DNA of 64,000 bases from Lentibacillus jeotgali (GCF_000224785.1 NZ_AGAV01000016.1:58631-122630), one strand, 5' to 3'; positions 7,874 through 17,212 are shown, numbered from the stretch's first letter. Notes: generated by a model not told the origin, from the sequence alone. Made by a program: numbers and translations.

Positions 7874-8743
7874 ATGCGAAAATTATTTTTACCGGCTGCG
7901 GCGATTGTGCTGATAGGTATGCTTGCTGCATGCAGTCAGAACGAAGACAACAGCGAGGAACAGGAAGAACAGGTTACCGCAGTCGAAACAGCCGAAGCGA
8001 CAAGTGGTGATTTGGTCATTGAAAAATCCTTATACGGTCGTACCGAGCCAAGCAGCACAATACCGGTGACGCTGCAGTCTGCCGGGGAAATCACTGAACT
8101 TGAAGTCGAAAACGGCGATACAGTGGAAGAGGATGATCATTTAGCAACCATTCAAACGGCTGCCGGCAGCCAAAATATCTATGCGCGGAAAGCGGGTGAA
8201 ATTGCCCAATTGACGGCAGAGGAAGGGTCGATGGCGTCACCTGATTCCGGTCCGCTAATGGTTATTGCTGATTTTGATCCAATGACGATCAATCTGACAG
8301 TGGCCGCTGAAACACTTGATTTATTGGAAACAGGGGATACATATCCGGTTATGATTGATGATCAGGAATACGAAGCTGAGGTCACATCTGTCAGCTCGAT
8401 GCCTGATGATACCGGACTTTATCCGGTTGAGGCGGAAGTCAGTAACGAAGGCAGCAATATTTTGACGGGCGTTGTTGCCAGTATGAATGTACCGGAAAAT
8501 CGGGTGAATGATACGATTATCCTGCCGACTGAAGCGGTTGTCACCGAAAGCGGTGCGTCATTTGTTTATGTTGTAAAAGACAATCAGGCGGTGAAAACGA
8601 ACGTAACAGTTCAGGAAAGCCAATCTGAAGAGACAGCTGTCAAAGGTGATGTCGCTGAAGGCGATCAGGTCGTTGTTAATGGCTTATTGACCCTGTCGGA
8701 TGGCATGGAAGTCAACGTCACCGAAGAGGGGGATAACTCTTGA
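7874..8743 (+). CDS. RND efflux adaptor (membrane fusion protein), lipoprotein
   Basis: The 289-residue protein has a lipoprotein signal (MRKLFLPAAAIVLIGMLAAC), an acidic linker, a biotinyl-lipoyl-like hairpin region (GEITELEVENGDTVEEDDHLATI), then beta-barrel and C-terminal domains typical of HlyD/AcrA adaptors. It is short because Gram-positive adaptors need not span an outer membrane. ATG 7874 is chosen over upstream TTG 7841 because it starts the signal peptide. It overlaps the permease start by 4 bp (TTGA), which indicates translational coupling. Confidence 0.88.
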   Translation: MRKLFLPAAAIVLIGMLAACSQNEDNSEEQEEQVTAVETAEATSGDLVIEKSLYGRTEPSSTIPVTLQSAGEITELEVENGDTVEEDDHLATIQTAAGSQNIYARKAGEIAQLTAEEGSMASPDSGPLMVIADFDPMTINLTVAAETLDLLETGDTYPVMIDDQEYEAEVTSVSSMPDDTGLYPVEAEVSNEGSNILTGVVASMNVPENRVNDTIILPTEAVVTESGASFVYVVKDNQAVKTNVTVQESQSEETAVKGDVAEGDQVVVNGLLTLSDGMEVNVTEEGDNS

Positions 8744-11700
8744 AGCTCGTCAATACATCTGTCAAACGGCCTGTCGGTGTCATCATGATCGTCCTGGCGA
8801 TCATCGCCCTTGGGACGGTCTCACTGCGCAATCTGAATGTCGATTTGTTTCCGAAAATCGATTTGCCGATCGCGGTTGTCGCAACATCGTATCAAGATGC
8901 CGCGCCACAGGAAGTCGAAAATTTAGTCAGCCGCCCAATTGAATCGTCGGTCAGTTCGGTGGAAGGCATCCAGACGGTTCAGTCACAGTCACAGTCAGGA
9001 TCTTCACTTGTGATGATGATGTTCAATAATGGAACCGACCTCGATCAGGCTTTGCTCAATGTGCGTGAAAGTGTTGATCAGGTAAAAGGGATGCTGCCGG
9101 ATGGAGCTGGCGACCCGAGTATTATGCGATTCAGTCCTGATCAGCTGCCTGTCATGTGGGTTGGTCTGACCGGCGATAAAGCTGCTGAACTGACGAAAGT
9201 GGCTGACGATCAGATTGTGCCGTTTTTTGAACGCCAGAGCGGTGTCGCATCTGTCACCGTTGAAGGGTCAAAAGAACGGGAAATCCAGATTGTTCTTGAT
9301 CAGGCAAAAATGAACCAGTATGGTGTGACGACACAAACGATCTCCCAAGCCTTGAACAGTTCGAACCAATCGGCATCAGTCGGTCAGGTTGAAAAAGGAA
9401 ACAAAGACCTGCAGCTTAGGGTGACCGGCGAATTTGAGTCGGTTGATGATATAAAGCAGACGATTGTCCAAACGGAGTCAGGCGGAACCGTTCATGTTAA
9501 TGAACTTGCCGAGGTAAAGGATACGTACAAGGAATCATCAGGGGAAACACTGGTAAATGGTGAATCCGCAGTTGTATTGTCCATCATGAAAAAAACGGAT
9601 GCCAACACGGTCGAAGTGGCCAACAATATTAATGACAGCATGGAAGAACTGGAAGGGGAACTGCCCTCCGATATTGAATCAGATGTGATCATTGATACAT
9701 CTGAATACATTAAAATGTCAATCAGCTCAGTTGTGCAAAACATTTTAATCGGCGGTATTATTTCATTCCTGATTCTATTGCTGTTTCTGAAGAGTTTGCG
9801 GGCAACGATTGTTATCGGTCTATCGATTCCGATTGCCATCATTTCCACGTTCACGTTGATGTACTTTACCGGGGAGACCCTGAACGTACTGACACTCGGG
9901 GGACTTGCGCTCGGACTTGGTATGATGGTCGACAGTTCGATTGTTATACTCGAACATATTTATACGTACAGACAGCGGGGACATACATTGGTTGAATCGG
10001 CTATTAAAGGTGCCTCTGAGCTGGCGCCTGCCGTTATCGCATCGACAACAACGACATTGGTTGTATTTCTGCCGATGGTCTTTGTTGAGGGCATCGCTTC
10101 CGATATGTTTACACCATTGGCACTGGCTGTATCATTTTCACTGATTGCATCACTCGTTGTCGCCGTGACGCTGGTACCGATGCTGTCATCCAAGCTGCTT
10201 GCCAAAGCAACACAGGAGAGCGGACGGCGTTATTGGTTCAACCGGCTGCTGGACCGTGTGAACAATGGCTATCGCGGTGTGTTGAAATGGGTGCTCGGTC
10301 ACCGGAAAACGACCGTATTTGGAACGCTTGCCATTATTGCTGGAAGCTTAGCGCTCATTCCGATGATCGGCGCATCGTTTATCCCGTCATCAGATCAAGG
10401 ACAGCTGCAGATAACAGTCGAAACGGCTCCCGGAAGTTCACTGGAGCATACACAGGGTGTTACTGAACAAGTCAGTGACAAATTAGAAGCGTACGATGAT
10501 GTAATGGAAACGCGTTATTTAAATGTCGGAAGTAGCGGTGGCGGCGGTCCGGCAATGGGATCGTCAGGCAACCAGGCCACATATATGCTGCAGCTGATAC
10601 CCGCATCTGAGCGGTCACAGAATACAGACGATGTGGTGGAAGGTATTAGTGAAGATTTATCTTCCGTTCCAGGGGCTGAGATATCCGTCGTTGCAACGGA
10701 TAGTGCAGCAGGTACAGGGGACCCGGTGCAAATCAGTCTGAATGGCCCCGAACACGAAGTCCTCCGTGAATTGGCCGATGACGTGACAAGCGCCATTTCT
10801 GAAGTTGATGGCGTGCATAATGCGACATCATCAGCTGATGAGGGTGTCCCGCAGATGAGTATTAAAGTCGACTCGGAAAAAGCCGCCATGTACGGACTGA
10901 CCGAGCAGCAAATTACGAGTCAAATCCAGCTTCAATTTACAGGACAGACGGCAGCTCAGTACCGAGAAGAAGGCAATGAAATGGACGTCACATTGATGTA
11001 TCCAGAAGAGGAGCGGAGCACAATTAGTGATGTGGAAAACATGACCATCCAGTCCCAGAGCGGTACTGCGGTTCCACTGTCATCACTGGTCACATTGGAG
11101 GAGGTTCAAGGGCCGGTATCGCTTCAGCGCGAAAACCAGCAGCCGCAAGTGAACGTGACCTCGGAAATTATCGACCGAGATTTGGGAAGCGTTGTTGGTG
11201 ATGTTGAACAGAAATTGAATCAGATGAGCATGCCTGAAGGATACAGCTATGAAATTGGCGGGCAGGCACAGGACATGGCTGAATCATTTACGGATTTATC
11301 CATTGCCCTTGTTTTCTCGATATTCTTGGTATATGCCGTTATGGCGGTACAGTTTGAAAACTTCCTGTTCCCGCTCATCATTATGTTCTCGCTGCCGGCA
11401 ACAATTGTCGGTGTTCTGGCCGGATTGTTTGTCACCGGTCTTCCGCTAAGTATCCCGGCATTTATCGGGGTGATTATGCTCGCAGGTATTGTCGTCAACA
11501 ACTCAATCGTGCTCGTTGACTACATCAACATTGTACGGGAAAAAGGCAAGGACCGTTATGAAGCGATACTTGAAGCAGGCCCAAGCCGGTTGCGTCCGAT
11601 TTTGATGACGACGCTGACGACGATTCTCGCCATGGTGCCGCTCGGCCTTGCGTTAGGTGAAGGCGCCGAAATGCAGCAGCCACTAGCTGTGACGATCATA

Positions 11701-11811
11701 TTCGGCCTCACCATCTCGAGTATCTTTACATTATTGCTGATACCAGTCGTGTACACATTATTTGATGATTTGGCAGCAAAAATCACACGCCGCCGGAAGA
11801 AAGCTGAATAG
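8740..11811 (+). CDS. swrC: RND-family multidrug/lipopeptide efflux permease (SwrC/AcrB-like)
   Basis: The 1023-residue permease has the RND architecture: TM1 at the N-terminus (VKRPVGVIMIVLAIIALG), a large extracytoplasmic loop, a cluster of helices with the proton-relay Asp in GLGMMVDSSIVILEHI, then a duplicated half with a second loop and GIVVNNSIVLVDYIN. B. subtilis SwrC (YerP), with the same operon setting, exports surfactin-like amphiphiles; the substrate here is inferred only. Start TTG 8740 overlaps the adaptor stop. A strong terminator lies 12 bp downstream. Confidence 0.88.
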   Translation: MKLVNTSVKRPVGVIMIVLAIIALGTVSLRNLNVDLFPKIDLPIAVVATSYQDAAPQEVENLVSRPIESSVSSVEGIQTVQSQSQSGSSLVMMMFNNGTDLDQALLNVRESVDQVKGMLPDGAGDPSIMRFSPDQLPVMWVGLTGDKAAELTKVADDQIVPFFERQSGVASVTVEGSKEREIQIVLDQAKMNQYGVTTQTISQALNSSNQSASVGQVEKGNKDLQLRVTGEFESVDDIKQTIVQTESGGTVHVNELAEVKDTYKESSGETLVNGESAVVLSIMKKTDANTVEVANNINDSMEELEGELPSDIESDVIIDTSEYIKMSISSVVQNILIGGIISFLILLLFLKSLRATIVIGLSIPIAIISTFTLMYFTGETLNVLTLGGLALGLGMMVDSSIVILEHIYTYRQRGHTLVESAIKGASELAPAVIASTTTTLVVFLPMVFVEGIASDMFTPLALAVSFSLIASLVVAVTLVPMLSSKLLAKATQESGRRYWFNRLLDRVNNGYRGVLKWVLGHRKTTVFGTLAIIAGSLALIPMIGASFIPSSDQGQLQITVETAPGSSLEHTQGVTEQVSDKLEAYDDVMETRYLNVGSSGGGGPAMGSSGNQATYMLQLIPASERSQNTDDVVEGISEDLSSVPGAEISVVATDSAAGTGDPVQISLNGPEHEVLRELADDVTSAISEVDGVHNATSSADEGVPQMSIKVDSEKAAMYGLTEQQITSQIQLQFTGQTAAQYREEGNEMDVTLMYPEEERSTISDVENMTIQSQSGTAVPLSSLVTLEEVQGPVSLQRENQQPQVNVTSEIIDRDLGSVVGDVEQKLNQMSMPEGYSYEIGGQAQDMAESFTDLSIALVFSIFLVYAVMAVQFENFLFPLIIMFSLPATIVGVLAGLFVTGLPLSIPAFIGVIMLAGIVVNNSIVLVDYINIVREKGKDRYEAILEAGPSRLRPILMTTLTTILAMVPLGLALGEGAEMQQPLAVTIIFGLTISSIFTLLLIPVVYTLFDDLAAKITRRRKKAE

Positions 11812-11822
11812 ATTTTGATTGA

Positions 11823-11852
11823 AAAAGCTCCCTGCTGCGGCAGGGAGCTTTT
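11823..11852 (+). terminator. rho-independent terminator after the RND operon
   Basis: Stem AAAAGCTCCCTG / CAGGGAGCTTTT with a short loop and T run directly after the permease stop. Confidence 0.93.
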
Positions 11853-11880
11853 ACCGTTCCGCGGATTCGGGGGATGTGGC

Positions 11881-12180
11881 GCTCGAGGATCGATTTCGCG
11901 CGAGGATGGCATGAAATCGCGCGACACTTACAGGATTACGCGCGAGGGAGTCATGAGATCGCGCGACACTCTCAGGATTACGCGCGAGGATGGCATGAAA
12001 TCGCGCGACACTTACAGGATTTCGCGCGAGGGAGTCATGAAATTGCGCGACACTCTCAGGATTTCGCGCGAGGATGTCATGAAATCGCGCGACACTCTCA
12101 GGATTTCGCGCGAGGGTCACATGAAATCGCGCGATACATCCCTGACTTCGCGCGACATCCCCACAAAATCGCGCGGCACA
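11881..12180. repeat. tandem array B, 21-bp units with TCGCGCGA core
   Basis: About fourteen units of alternating 20 and 22 bp (42-bp dimer) carry a palindromic TCGCGCGA core. Type 1 continues CACT(T/C)(A/T)CAGGAT; type 2 continues GGGAGTCATGAAA or close variants. Because 42 is divisible by three, the array stays open in several frames and gives spurious ORFs on both strands. It lies just upstream of the second NERD gene, and a shorter array of the same family (13317-13464) lies just downstream. Confidence 0.93.
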
Positions 12181-12196
12181 ATTTTTCTATAATGTT

Positions 12197-12220
12197 GATT
12201 TTCGGCAGTTGCCGAAAATC
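12197..12220. repeat. 24-bp hairpin repeat, copy 1
   Basis: GATTTTCGGC-AGTT-GCCGAAAATC is a perfect 10-bp inverted repeat with a 4-base loop. Copies occur at 16979-17002 and 63881-63904 with identical left arms. This one lies 16 bp after array B and 79 bp before the NERD gene start. It lacks a T tract, so a terminator role is unlikely. Confidence 0.85.
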
Positions 12221-12298
12221 TTCAAATTGAATATATAATCCCCTTGATAATGTGCTATATTTATATTGACCACCAAAAACTAAATAAAGGAGCTTTTT

Positions 12299-13258
12299 AT
12301 GAAGATTAAAAACCGTTCGAAACCCCTCCCACTCCGAAAGCTTGATGTGATCATTCCAAGATTATCTTCACAATTTCCGCGGTTCACCGAGATAAAAGAA
12401 GACGCTAAAAGGCAGGGGCGCGGTTACTCAGGCGAAATGAAAGTTGATTATTACCTCGAAAGTTTAGCAAGCCGGTACACGCTTCTCGATGATGTCTATC
12501 TTCATATTAACGGTAAGAACTTCCAAATTGATTCTCTCGTTGTTGCTAATCATGCCATTTTCATAGTCGATGCAAAACATTATATGGGCACTATTACATT
12601 CGATCCAATCCTCAAACAACTCATCCGGAATGACGGCAATATTGAGTCAGGCTTTGAATACCCCATCACCCAAGTGGAAAATCAGAAATTTCACCTTCAT
12701 AATTGGCTTTTAAAACATAAGCTCGCACATATTCCCATTTACTATTTTATCGCCGTAGCGGATCCCTCAACTATCATCAAGGTGGACGGGAATCGTGAGG
12801 AAATTTCCAAAGTAGTTGCACATGCATCACGGGTCCCCGGGATGATCATGGAGAAGGATCAAGAACTTGCTCAAGCAGGAAAAGCGAAGATTCAGGATTA
12901 TAAAGTGGGCAAAATGATCTTACGTGAATGTGGCGTATATGATATGAATATTATGAAACAATATGGTATCACATGCGGGGAATTACTTCCGGGCGTCTTT
13001 TGCCCTGAATGCGGAATGCGCGGAATGAAACGCATTCATGGAGGTTGGATTTGCAAAAATTGCAGACAGAAAAGCCATAACGCTCATTTAAAAGATATTT
13101 ATGGGTATGTGTTGTTAAACGGGTCTATAACAAATACGGAATGCATGTGGTTCCTCGGTTTGACCTCAAGGAGTACCGCGACTAGAATTCTGCAAAAGAG
13201 CGACTTAATATATCTGAAAAAGTACAAATACTGGGTTAAGAATCCAAAAACCTGTTAA
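12299..13258 (+). CDS. NERD-domain nuclease-like protein with zinc ribbon and C-terminal helices (second copy)
   Basis: The 319-residue protein has a NERD domain (about residues 42-150) with candidate active-site residues Asp78 (FQIDSLVV) and Asp91-x-Lys93 (IVDAK). A zinc ribbon CPECGMRGMKRIHGGWICKNC follows, then a C-terminal segment that could be a winged helix (TNTECMWFLGLTSRSTATRIL). Start ATG 12299 follows AAAGGAG. It is a diverged homologue of the protein at 1512-2555. Tandem arrays of the same TCGCGCGA family lie immediately on both sides, which strongly suggests a functional or mobilisation link between this gene type and the arrays. No terminase, integrase or methylase is adjacent. 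Confidence 0.85.
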   Translation: MKIKNRSKPLPLRKLDVIIPRLSSQFPRFTEIKEDAKRQGRGYSGEMKVDYYLESLASRYTLLDDVYLHINGKNFQIDSLVVANHAIFIVDAKHYMGTITFDPILKQLIRNDGNIESGFEYPITQVENQKFHLHNWLLKHKLAHIPIYYFIAVADPSTIIKVDGNREEISKVVAHASRVPGMIMEKDQELAQAGKAKIQDYKVGKMILRECGVYDMNIMKQYGITCGELLPGVFCPECGMRGMKRIHGGWICKNCRQKSHNAHLKDIYGYVLLNGSITNTECMWFLGLTSRSTATRILQKSDLIYLKKYKYWVKNPKTC

Positions 13259-13316
13259 GTTCATGGTTAGTGGCGTTGTGAGGCATCCGCAGTATTTCAC
13301 TTGAAGGAGGCACCCG

Positions 13317-13464
13317 ATCGCGCGGCAATCACTGAATATCGCGCGAGAATGGCCCGAAATCACGCGACGCTTACTGAATATCGCGCGAGGGAGTCATGAA
13401 ATCGCGCGACGCTTACTGAATATCGCGCGAGAGCGCCACGAAATCGAGTGAGAGCGCCGCTACT
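13317..13464. repeat. tandem array B2, same family as array B
   Basis: Seven units of about 21 bp carry the TCGCGCGA core, with type-1 tails GCTTACTGAAT and type-2 tails GGGAGTCATGAAA. The last unit decays to TCGAGTGA. Together with array B it brackets the NERD gene in direct orientation. Confidence 0.9.
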
Positions 13465-13536
13465 TTGTACTTCCAAGATCGAATGCCACCATAAAAATAT
13501 GGTATGATAAGTATAGTATCGAATGGAGGCAAATTT

Positions 13537-13827
13537 ATGTCGTTATCCAGAATTATGAAATGGGTGACTGGCGGATGTGAGGCATTTCTCGGGATCCCAT
13601 TGATTGGCGGATCGTTCATTCTCAGTACATCATGGGGAGCCTTGCTAGTCATGTTCATCCTGCATCTTGTTACGCTGCTTATCGCACGCAGCCAAAAGGG
13701 GAGCATAGCGGGGAGCGTGCTTGGCATGGTCACCTCGTTCATTGGCGTTATTCCAATTGTCGGCATGATCATGCACATTATTACCGCAATTATATTACTA
13801 ATCGACGCTGCGACTCATAAGCATTAA
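13537..13827 (+). CDS. small integral membrane protein
   Basis: The 96-residue protein has two or three hydrophobic stretches (WGALLVMFILHLVTLLIA and GMVTSFIGVIPIVGMIMHII continuing into TAIILLID) separated by a short basic loop, and ends ATHKH. ATG 13537 is chosen because it follows ATGGAGGC at good spacing. I do not recognise a named family. It is monocistronic, with a terminator overlapping its stop codon, and sits between arrays B2 and C. Confidence 0.65.
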   Translation: MSLSRIMKWVTGGCEAFLGIPLIGGSFILSTSWGALLVMFILHLVTLLIARSQKGSIAGSVLGMVTSFIGVIPIVGMIMHIITAIILLIDAATHKH

Positions 13828-13853
13828 AGCCATGCTATGACGCAGCGTTTTTC
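13805..13853 (+). terminator. terminator overlapping the end of the membrane-protein gene
   Basis: The long stem ACGCTGCG..TCATAAGCAT / ATGCTATGACGCAGCGT is followed by a T run. The left arm lies in the last codons of the gene. Confidence 0.75.
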
Positions 13854-13893
13854 TTTCCCATTGGGACGGGGGCCGTGATTGCTTTCCCTCCGA

Positions 13894-14163
13894 GCTTGTG
13901 CGGGAGCAGTCGTAACTTGTGCAGAAGTGCTCCCAACTCGAGCAAGAACAGCCGTAACTTGTGCAGGAGAGCTTCAAATTCGAGCAAGAACAGCCGCAAC
14001 TTGTGCAGGAGAGCTTCAAACTCGAGCGGGAGCAGCCGCACCTTGTGCAGAAGTGCTCCCAATTCGTGCGGGAGCAGCCATAACTTGTGCAGGAGAGCTT
14101 CAAACTCGAGCGAACCAGTCGTAACTTGTGCAGGAGAGTCCCCAACTCGTGCAGCACCGACCT
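13894..14163. repeat. tandem array C, 21-bp units (CTTGTGCAG / CTCGAGC)
   Basis: Thirteen units of 21 bp. Units beginning CTTGTGC largely alternate with units beginning CTCGAGC or TTCGTGC, and the tails are GGGAGCAGCCGTAA-like or AGGAGAGCTTCAAA-like. No gene fits here; the ORFs on both strands are array translation. It belongs to the same superfamily as arrays A, B, D and E but has its own core sequence. Confidence 0.92.
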
Positions 14164-14199
14164 TAAACGCATGCTAACAAACCTCCCCCACCCCGTAAT

Positions 14200-14628
14200 T
14201 CAGGTCTGCTCGTACAAAATCGTCTGTGCGATGCCAATAAAATATTCCGACTCATCAATAATGTGATCAATCACGACTTTGGCTGTCTGGTTTCCCGAAA
14301 CGGCAGAGCTCTCGTTTTTGACCTGTCTGCAAAACTGGATAAAAGCCACTGACTCCTGCAGACAGAATGACACGAGATCGAGCACTTGCTGATGGAGTGT
14401 GGGCGAAATGGTATGATGACTCCTGATAACTGACTCGATGAACCGTTTGACGTGCTGATGTGACTGATCAAGTTCCGACTCCCAGCGCTTTAGAGCATCT
14501 ACATACGCCTCTTCCAAATTTGTCACCAGTTCCCGCATGACGACTGTATGCTCTGCTTCTTGCTGTTTCCAGAATTCCGTTTCATCCAGCACCCGAAGCG
14601 GCATCTGACTGCCGTAATAAAATTGCAT
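14200..14628 (-). CDS. DUF2935 domain-containing protein
   Basis: The 142-residue helical protein contains EFWKQQEAEHTVVMRELV and a run of amphipathic helices with repeated His and Glu, as in DUF2935 proteins of spore-forming Firmicutes. The pattern suggests a ferritin-like helical bundle, but I cannot confirm metal ligands. Start ATG 14628 follows CAGGAGG. It is divergent from the tagO copy. The family has no established function. Confidence 0.75.
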   Translation of the reverse strand: MQFYYGSQMPLRVLDETEFWKQQEAEHTVVMRELVTNLEEAYVDALKRWESELDQSHQHVKRFIESVIRSHHTISPTLHQQVLDLVSFCLQESVAFIQFCRQVKNESSAVSGNQTAKVVIDHIIDESEYFIGIAQTILYEQT

Positions 14629-14820
14629 GATCCAGCCTCCTGTTATCGAAACTTTTGTCCAATAATACTTATGATGCCTGCAGGTTGTTTATGATTTAAT
14701 TATCCAGAACCGAAAGCGAGCAGGAACTGATAGTATTAATTTGCCCCAACCTCCTATGTTCCGCTATAATTTAACCAATCACTGCATCGTTCGACATTCA
14801 GCATTTCAAGGAGAACAATC

Positions 14821-15897
14821 ATGTTTAATTATACCGAGTTGGCGATTGCTTTTTTTATTGCCCTCATATCAAGTTTTCTGCTGACGTTTCCCGTCAAAAA
14901 ACTGGCCATCAAAATAAAAGCAGTTGACTTGCCCAATTATCGTAAAATCCATAAAAACGTAACCCCGAGACTGGGCGGTCTGGCGATATTTGCCGGTGTC
15001 TTTTTGGGCGGGCTTTATTTGCAGCCGCATCATCCGCACCTGCCCGAAATTATGCTTGGCGGAATTATCATCCTCATCACCGGTGCACTGGACGACCGCT
15101 TTGCCATCAGGCCCGTCATCAAACTCACTGGTCAGCTGATTGCCGCATCATTTCTCATTTCATCCGGGTTGATCATCGATCGGATTACACTCCCGATTAT
15201 CGGGATGGTCGACCTCGGGTTTATGAGCGTCTTGATTACCGTGCTCTGGATCGTCGGTATCACCAACGCGATTAATCTAATTGACGGACTGGACGGGCTT
15301 GCAACAGGCGTCACAACAATTGCGCTCACGAGCATGTTTATCATGGCATTGATTGATGTTCAGATATTGGCGGCATATTTATGCATCGTTCTAATTGGCG
15401 CGAACCTTGGCTTTTTATACCATAATTTTTACCCGGCCAAAATCTACATGGGCGACACAGGATCAAACTTTTTGGGCTATATGATCGCGATTGTCTCAAT
15501 CGTTGGTCTGTTCAAAAACATTGCCCTGTTCAGCTTTATCATTCCGGTCATCGTGCTGGCGGTGCCGATCTTTGACACGCTGTTTGCCATCCTGCGCCGT
15601 GCGTACAATAACGAGCCGATCATGATGCCGGATAATAAGCACATTCATTATCGGTTGATTAGTGCCGGGTTCAGCCACCGGAAAACAGTGATGATCATCT
15701 ACGCATTCAGCGTCCTGTTTGGCACAATGGCTATTCTATTTTCTTACGCCAGTCTGACAACAGCGCTTGTGATCACGTTTCTGGTTCTGCTCCTGCTGCA
15801 TATTTTTGCCGAAACCGGCGGCCTGGTCATGGGCGGCAAAAGGCCAATCCTTGATTCGGTTGGGAGAGTGTTTCGGAAACGGGACAGGGAGCGGTAG
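14821..15897 (+). CDS. tagO: UDP-GlcNAc:undecaprenyl-phosphate GlcNAc-1-phosphate transferase (TagO-like), copy 1
   Basis: This polytopic enzyme of 358 residues transfers GlcNAc-1-phosphate to undecaprenyl phosphate, the first step of teichoic/teichuronic polymer synthesis. It has the MraY/WecA motifs: TPRLGGLAIF, GALDDRF (DDx2-3 metal motif), NLIDGLDGLATG and YMGDTGSNFLGY, plus the HIHYRL cytoplasmic loop. Start ATG 14821 follows CAAGGAGA. A second copy is at 58521. Downstream is a galU copy, so this may be the initiator for a different polymer from copy 2. Confidence 0.92.
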   Translation: MFNYTELAIAFFIALISSFLLTFPVKKLAIKIKAVDLPNYRKIHKNVTPRLGGLAIFAGVFLGGLYLQPHHPHLPEIMLGGIIILITGALDDRFAIRPVIKLTGQLIAASFLISSGLIIDRITLPIIGMVDLGFMSVLITVLWIVGITNAINLIDGLDGLATGVTTIALTSMFIMALIDVQILAAYLCIVLIGANLGFLYHNFYPAKIYMGDTGSNFLGYMIAIVSIVGLFKNIALFSFIIPVIVLAVPIFDTLFAILRRAYNNEPIMMPDNKHIHYRLISAGFSHRKTVMIIYAFSVLFGTMAILFSYASLTTALVITFLVLLLLHIFAETGGLVMGGKRPILDSVGRVFRKRDRER

Positions 15898-16070
15898 CAG
15901 AAATTAATCGGCTTATGGAGAAAGTGGATTTTGTGGCTGGGGCAGCCGCTTGTTATGCAAGTGCTCGCGCGCCTATATGTCCTGGAGCGTTTTAAAAGAA
16001 CCACTGCCATTAAAACAATGCAATCACAAGAAATTTACGCTACAATAGAACGAGGCAAGGAGGTACAATC

Positions 16071-16964
16071 ATGCAGCAAATCAAAAAAGCGATTATACCT
16101 GCAGCAGGGCTTGGGACAAGGTTTCTCCCGGCAACGAAAGCGATGCCGAAAGAAATGCTGCCGATCGTGGACAAGCCCACTATTGAATATATTGTTGAAG
16201 AAGCAATCAAGTCAGGCATTGAAGATATCATTATCGTAACCGGTAAAGGAAAGCGGGCAATCGAGGATCATTTTGACCACTCGCTTGAATTGGAAGACAA
16301 TTTGATGAAAAAGGAAAAGTTTGAGCTGCTGGAGCGGATTAAAAAATCAGCAAATGTTGATATCCATTACATCCGGCAAAAAGAGCCAAAAGGATTGGGA
16401 CATGCCATCTGGTGTGCGCGCAAGTTCATTGGCAATGAGCCGTTTGCCGTGCTGCTGGGCGATGATATCATTCAAAGTGATACACCGGGATTGAGTCAGA
16501 TGATTTCTGAATATGAAAAAGCACAAAGCTCGATTATCGGTGTACATAAAGTGCCGGAAGATGAAACGCATCGTTACGGGATTATCGATCCGCTTGAAAA
16601 ATCCGGCAATCTGCATCAGGTGAAGACCTTTGTCGAAAAGCCGGAGCGGGGCACCGCACCATCCGACATGGCGATTATTGGCCGGTACATTCTGACACCG
16701 GAAATATTTGATTTCCTTGAACAGCAAAAAATCGGCGCCGGCGGGGAAATCCAGCTGACCGATGCGATTCAGGAATTGAACAAAATACAGCGTGTGTTTG
16801 CGCTTGAGATTGACGGCAGACGCTATGACGTCGGGGAACAGCTTGGCTTTATTCAAACCACTATTGAGATTGCGTTGTCGCGTGGTGATTTGCGTGAGCC
16901 ACTGATGGCATATTTGAATAAGCTGGAGGAAGAAATGGGTCATAGTAAAACAGATGCGACTTAA
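16071..16964 (+). CDS. galU: UTP-glucose-1-phosphate uridylyltransferase GalU, copy 1
   Basis: GalU makes UDP-glucose from UTP and glucose-1-phosphate. The 297-residue protein has the nucleotidyltransferase signature [20 protein letters not shown], followed by the metal-binding LLGDDII and VEKPERG. Start ATG 16071 follows GCAAGGAGG. It diverges clearly from copy 2 at 21402. UDP-glucose feeds glycolipid, teichoic acid and capsule synthesis. Confidence 0.95.
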   Translation: MQQIKKAIIPAAGLGTRFLPATKAMPKEMLPIVDKPTIEYIVEEAIKSGIEDIIIVTGKGKRAIEDHFDHSLELEDNLMKKEKFELLERIKKSANVDIHYIRQKEPKGLGHAIWCARKFIGNEPFAVLLGDDIIQSDTPGLSQMISEYEKAQSSIIGVHKVPEDETHRYGIIDPLEKSGNLHQVKTFVEKPERGTAPSDMAIIGRYILTPEIFDFLEQQKIGAGGEIQLTDAIQELNKIQRVFALEIDGRRYDVGEQLGFIQTTIEIALSRGDLREPLMAYLNKLEEEMGHSKTDAT

Positions 16965-16978
16965 GATATAGTTGAGGA

Positions 16979-17002
16979 GATTTTCGGCAGCCGCCGAAAA
17001 TT
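16979..17002. repeat. 24-bp hairpin repeat, copy 2
   Basis: GATTTTCGGC-AGCC-GCCGAAAATT differs from the perfect palindrome only at the last base. It lies 15 bp after the galU stop and about 20 bp before array D. Confidence 0.85.
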
Positions 17003-17023
17003 TTCTGTTATAGGAAGCCATTG

Positions 17024-17212
17024 GTGCGTGCGAAGGTCACATGAACTTGTGCAGCAGCGTCACCAACTCGTGCGGGGGTGCCGTAAACTTGTGCGGGAGC
17101 GCCGTAAACTTGTGCAGTAGCCCCCGAAGCTTGTGCGAAGGCACCACAAACTCGTGCAATAACGTCACAAACTTGTGCGGGGATACCATCAAACTCGCGC
17201 GGCAGCCATCCA
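17024..17212. repeat. tandem array D, 21-bp units (CTTGTGCGG / CTCGTGCG)
   Basis: Nine units of 21 bp, one of 22 bp, with the core CT(T/C)GTGCG or CTCGCGCG and a variable 10-13 bp middle ending in AAA. It is followed by about 200 bp with no gene, up to the permease Shine-Dalgarno at about 17413. The core is nearly the same as in array E inside the glycosyltransferase gene. Confidence 0.9.

Noticed and set aside
11815..12230. Overlapping ORFs on both strands reading as SRDT/ITRE-rich proteins
   Set aside because: They are translations of repeat array B in several frames, with no start signals or domains.
11881..14163. CRISPR array
   Set aside because: The repeats have no unique spacers of similar length; period is only 20-22 bp and no cas genes are near.
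13798..14177. Long ORFs reading as CRRASNSS or LLHKLRL repeats
   Set aside because: They are array C read in different frames on both strands; 21-bp periodicity explains their openness.
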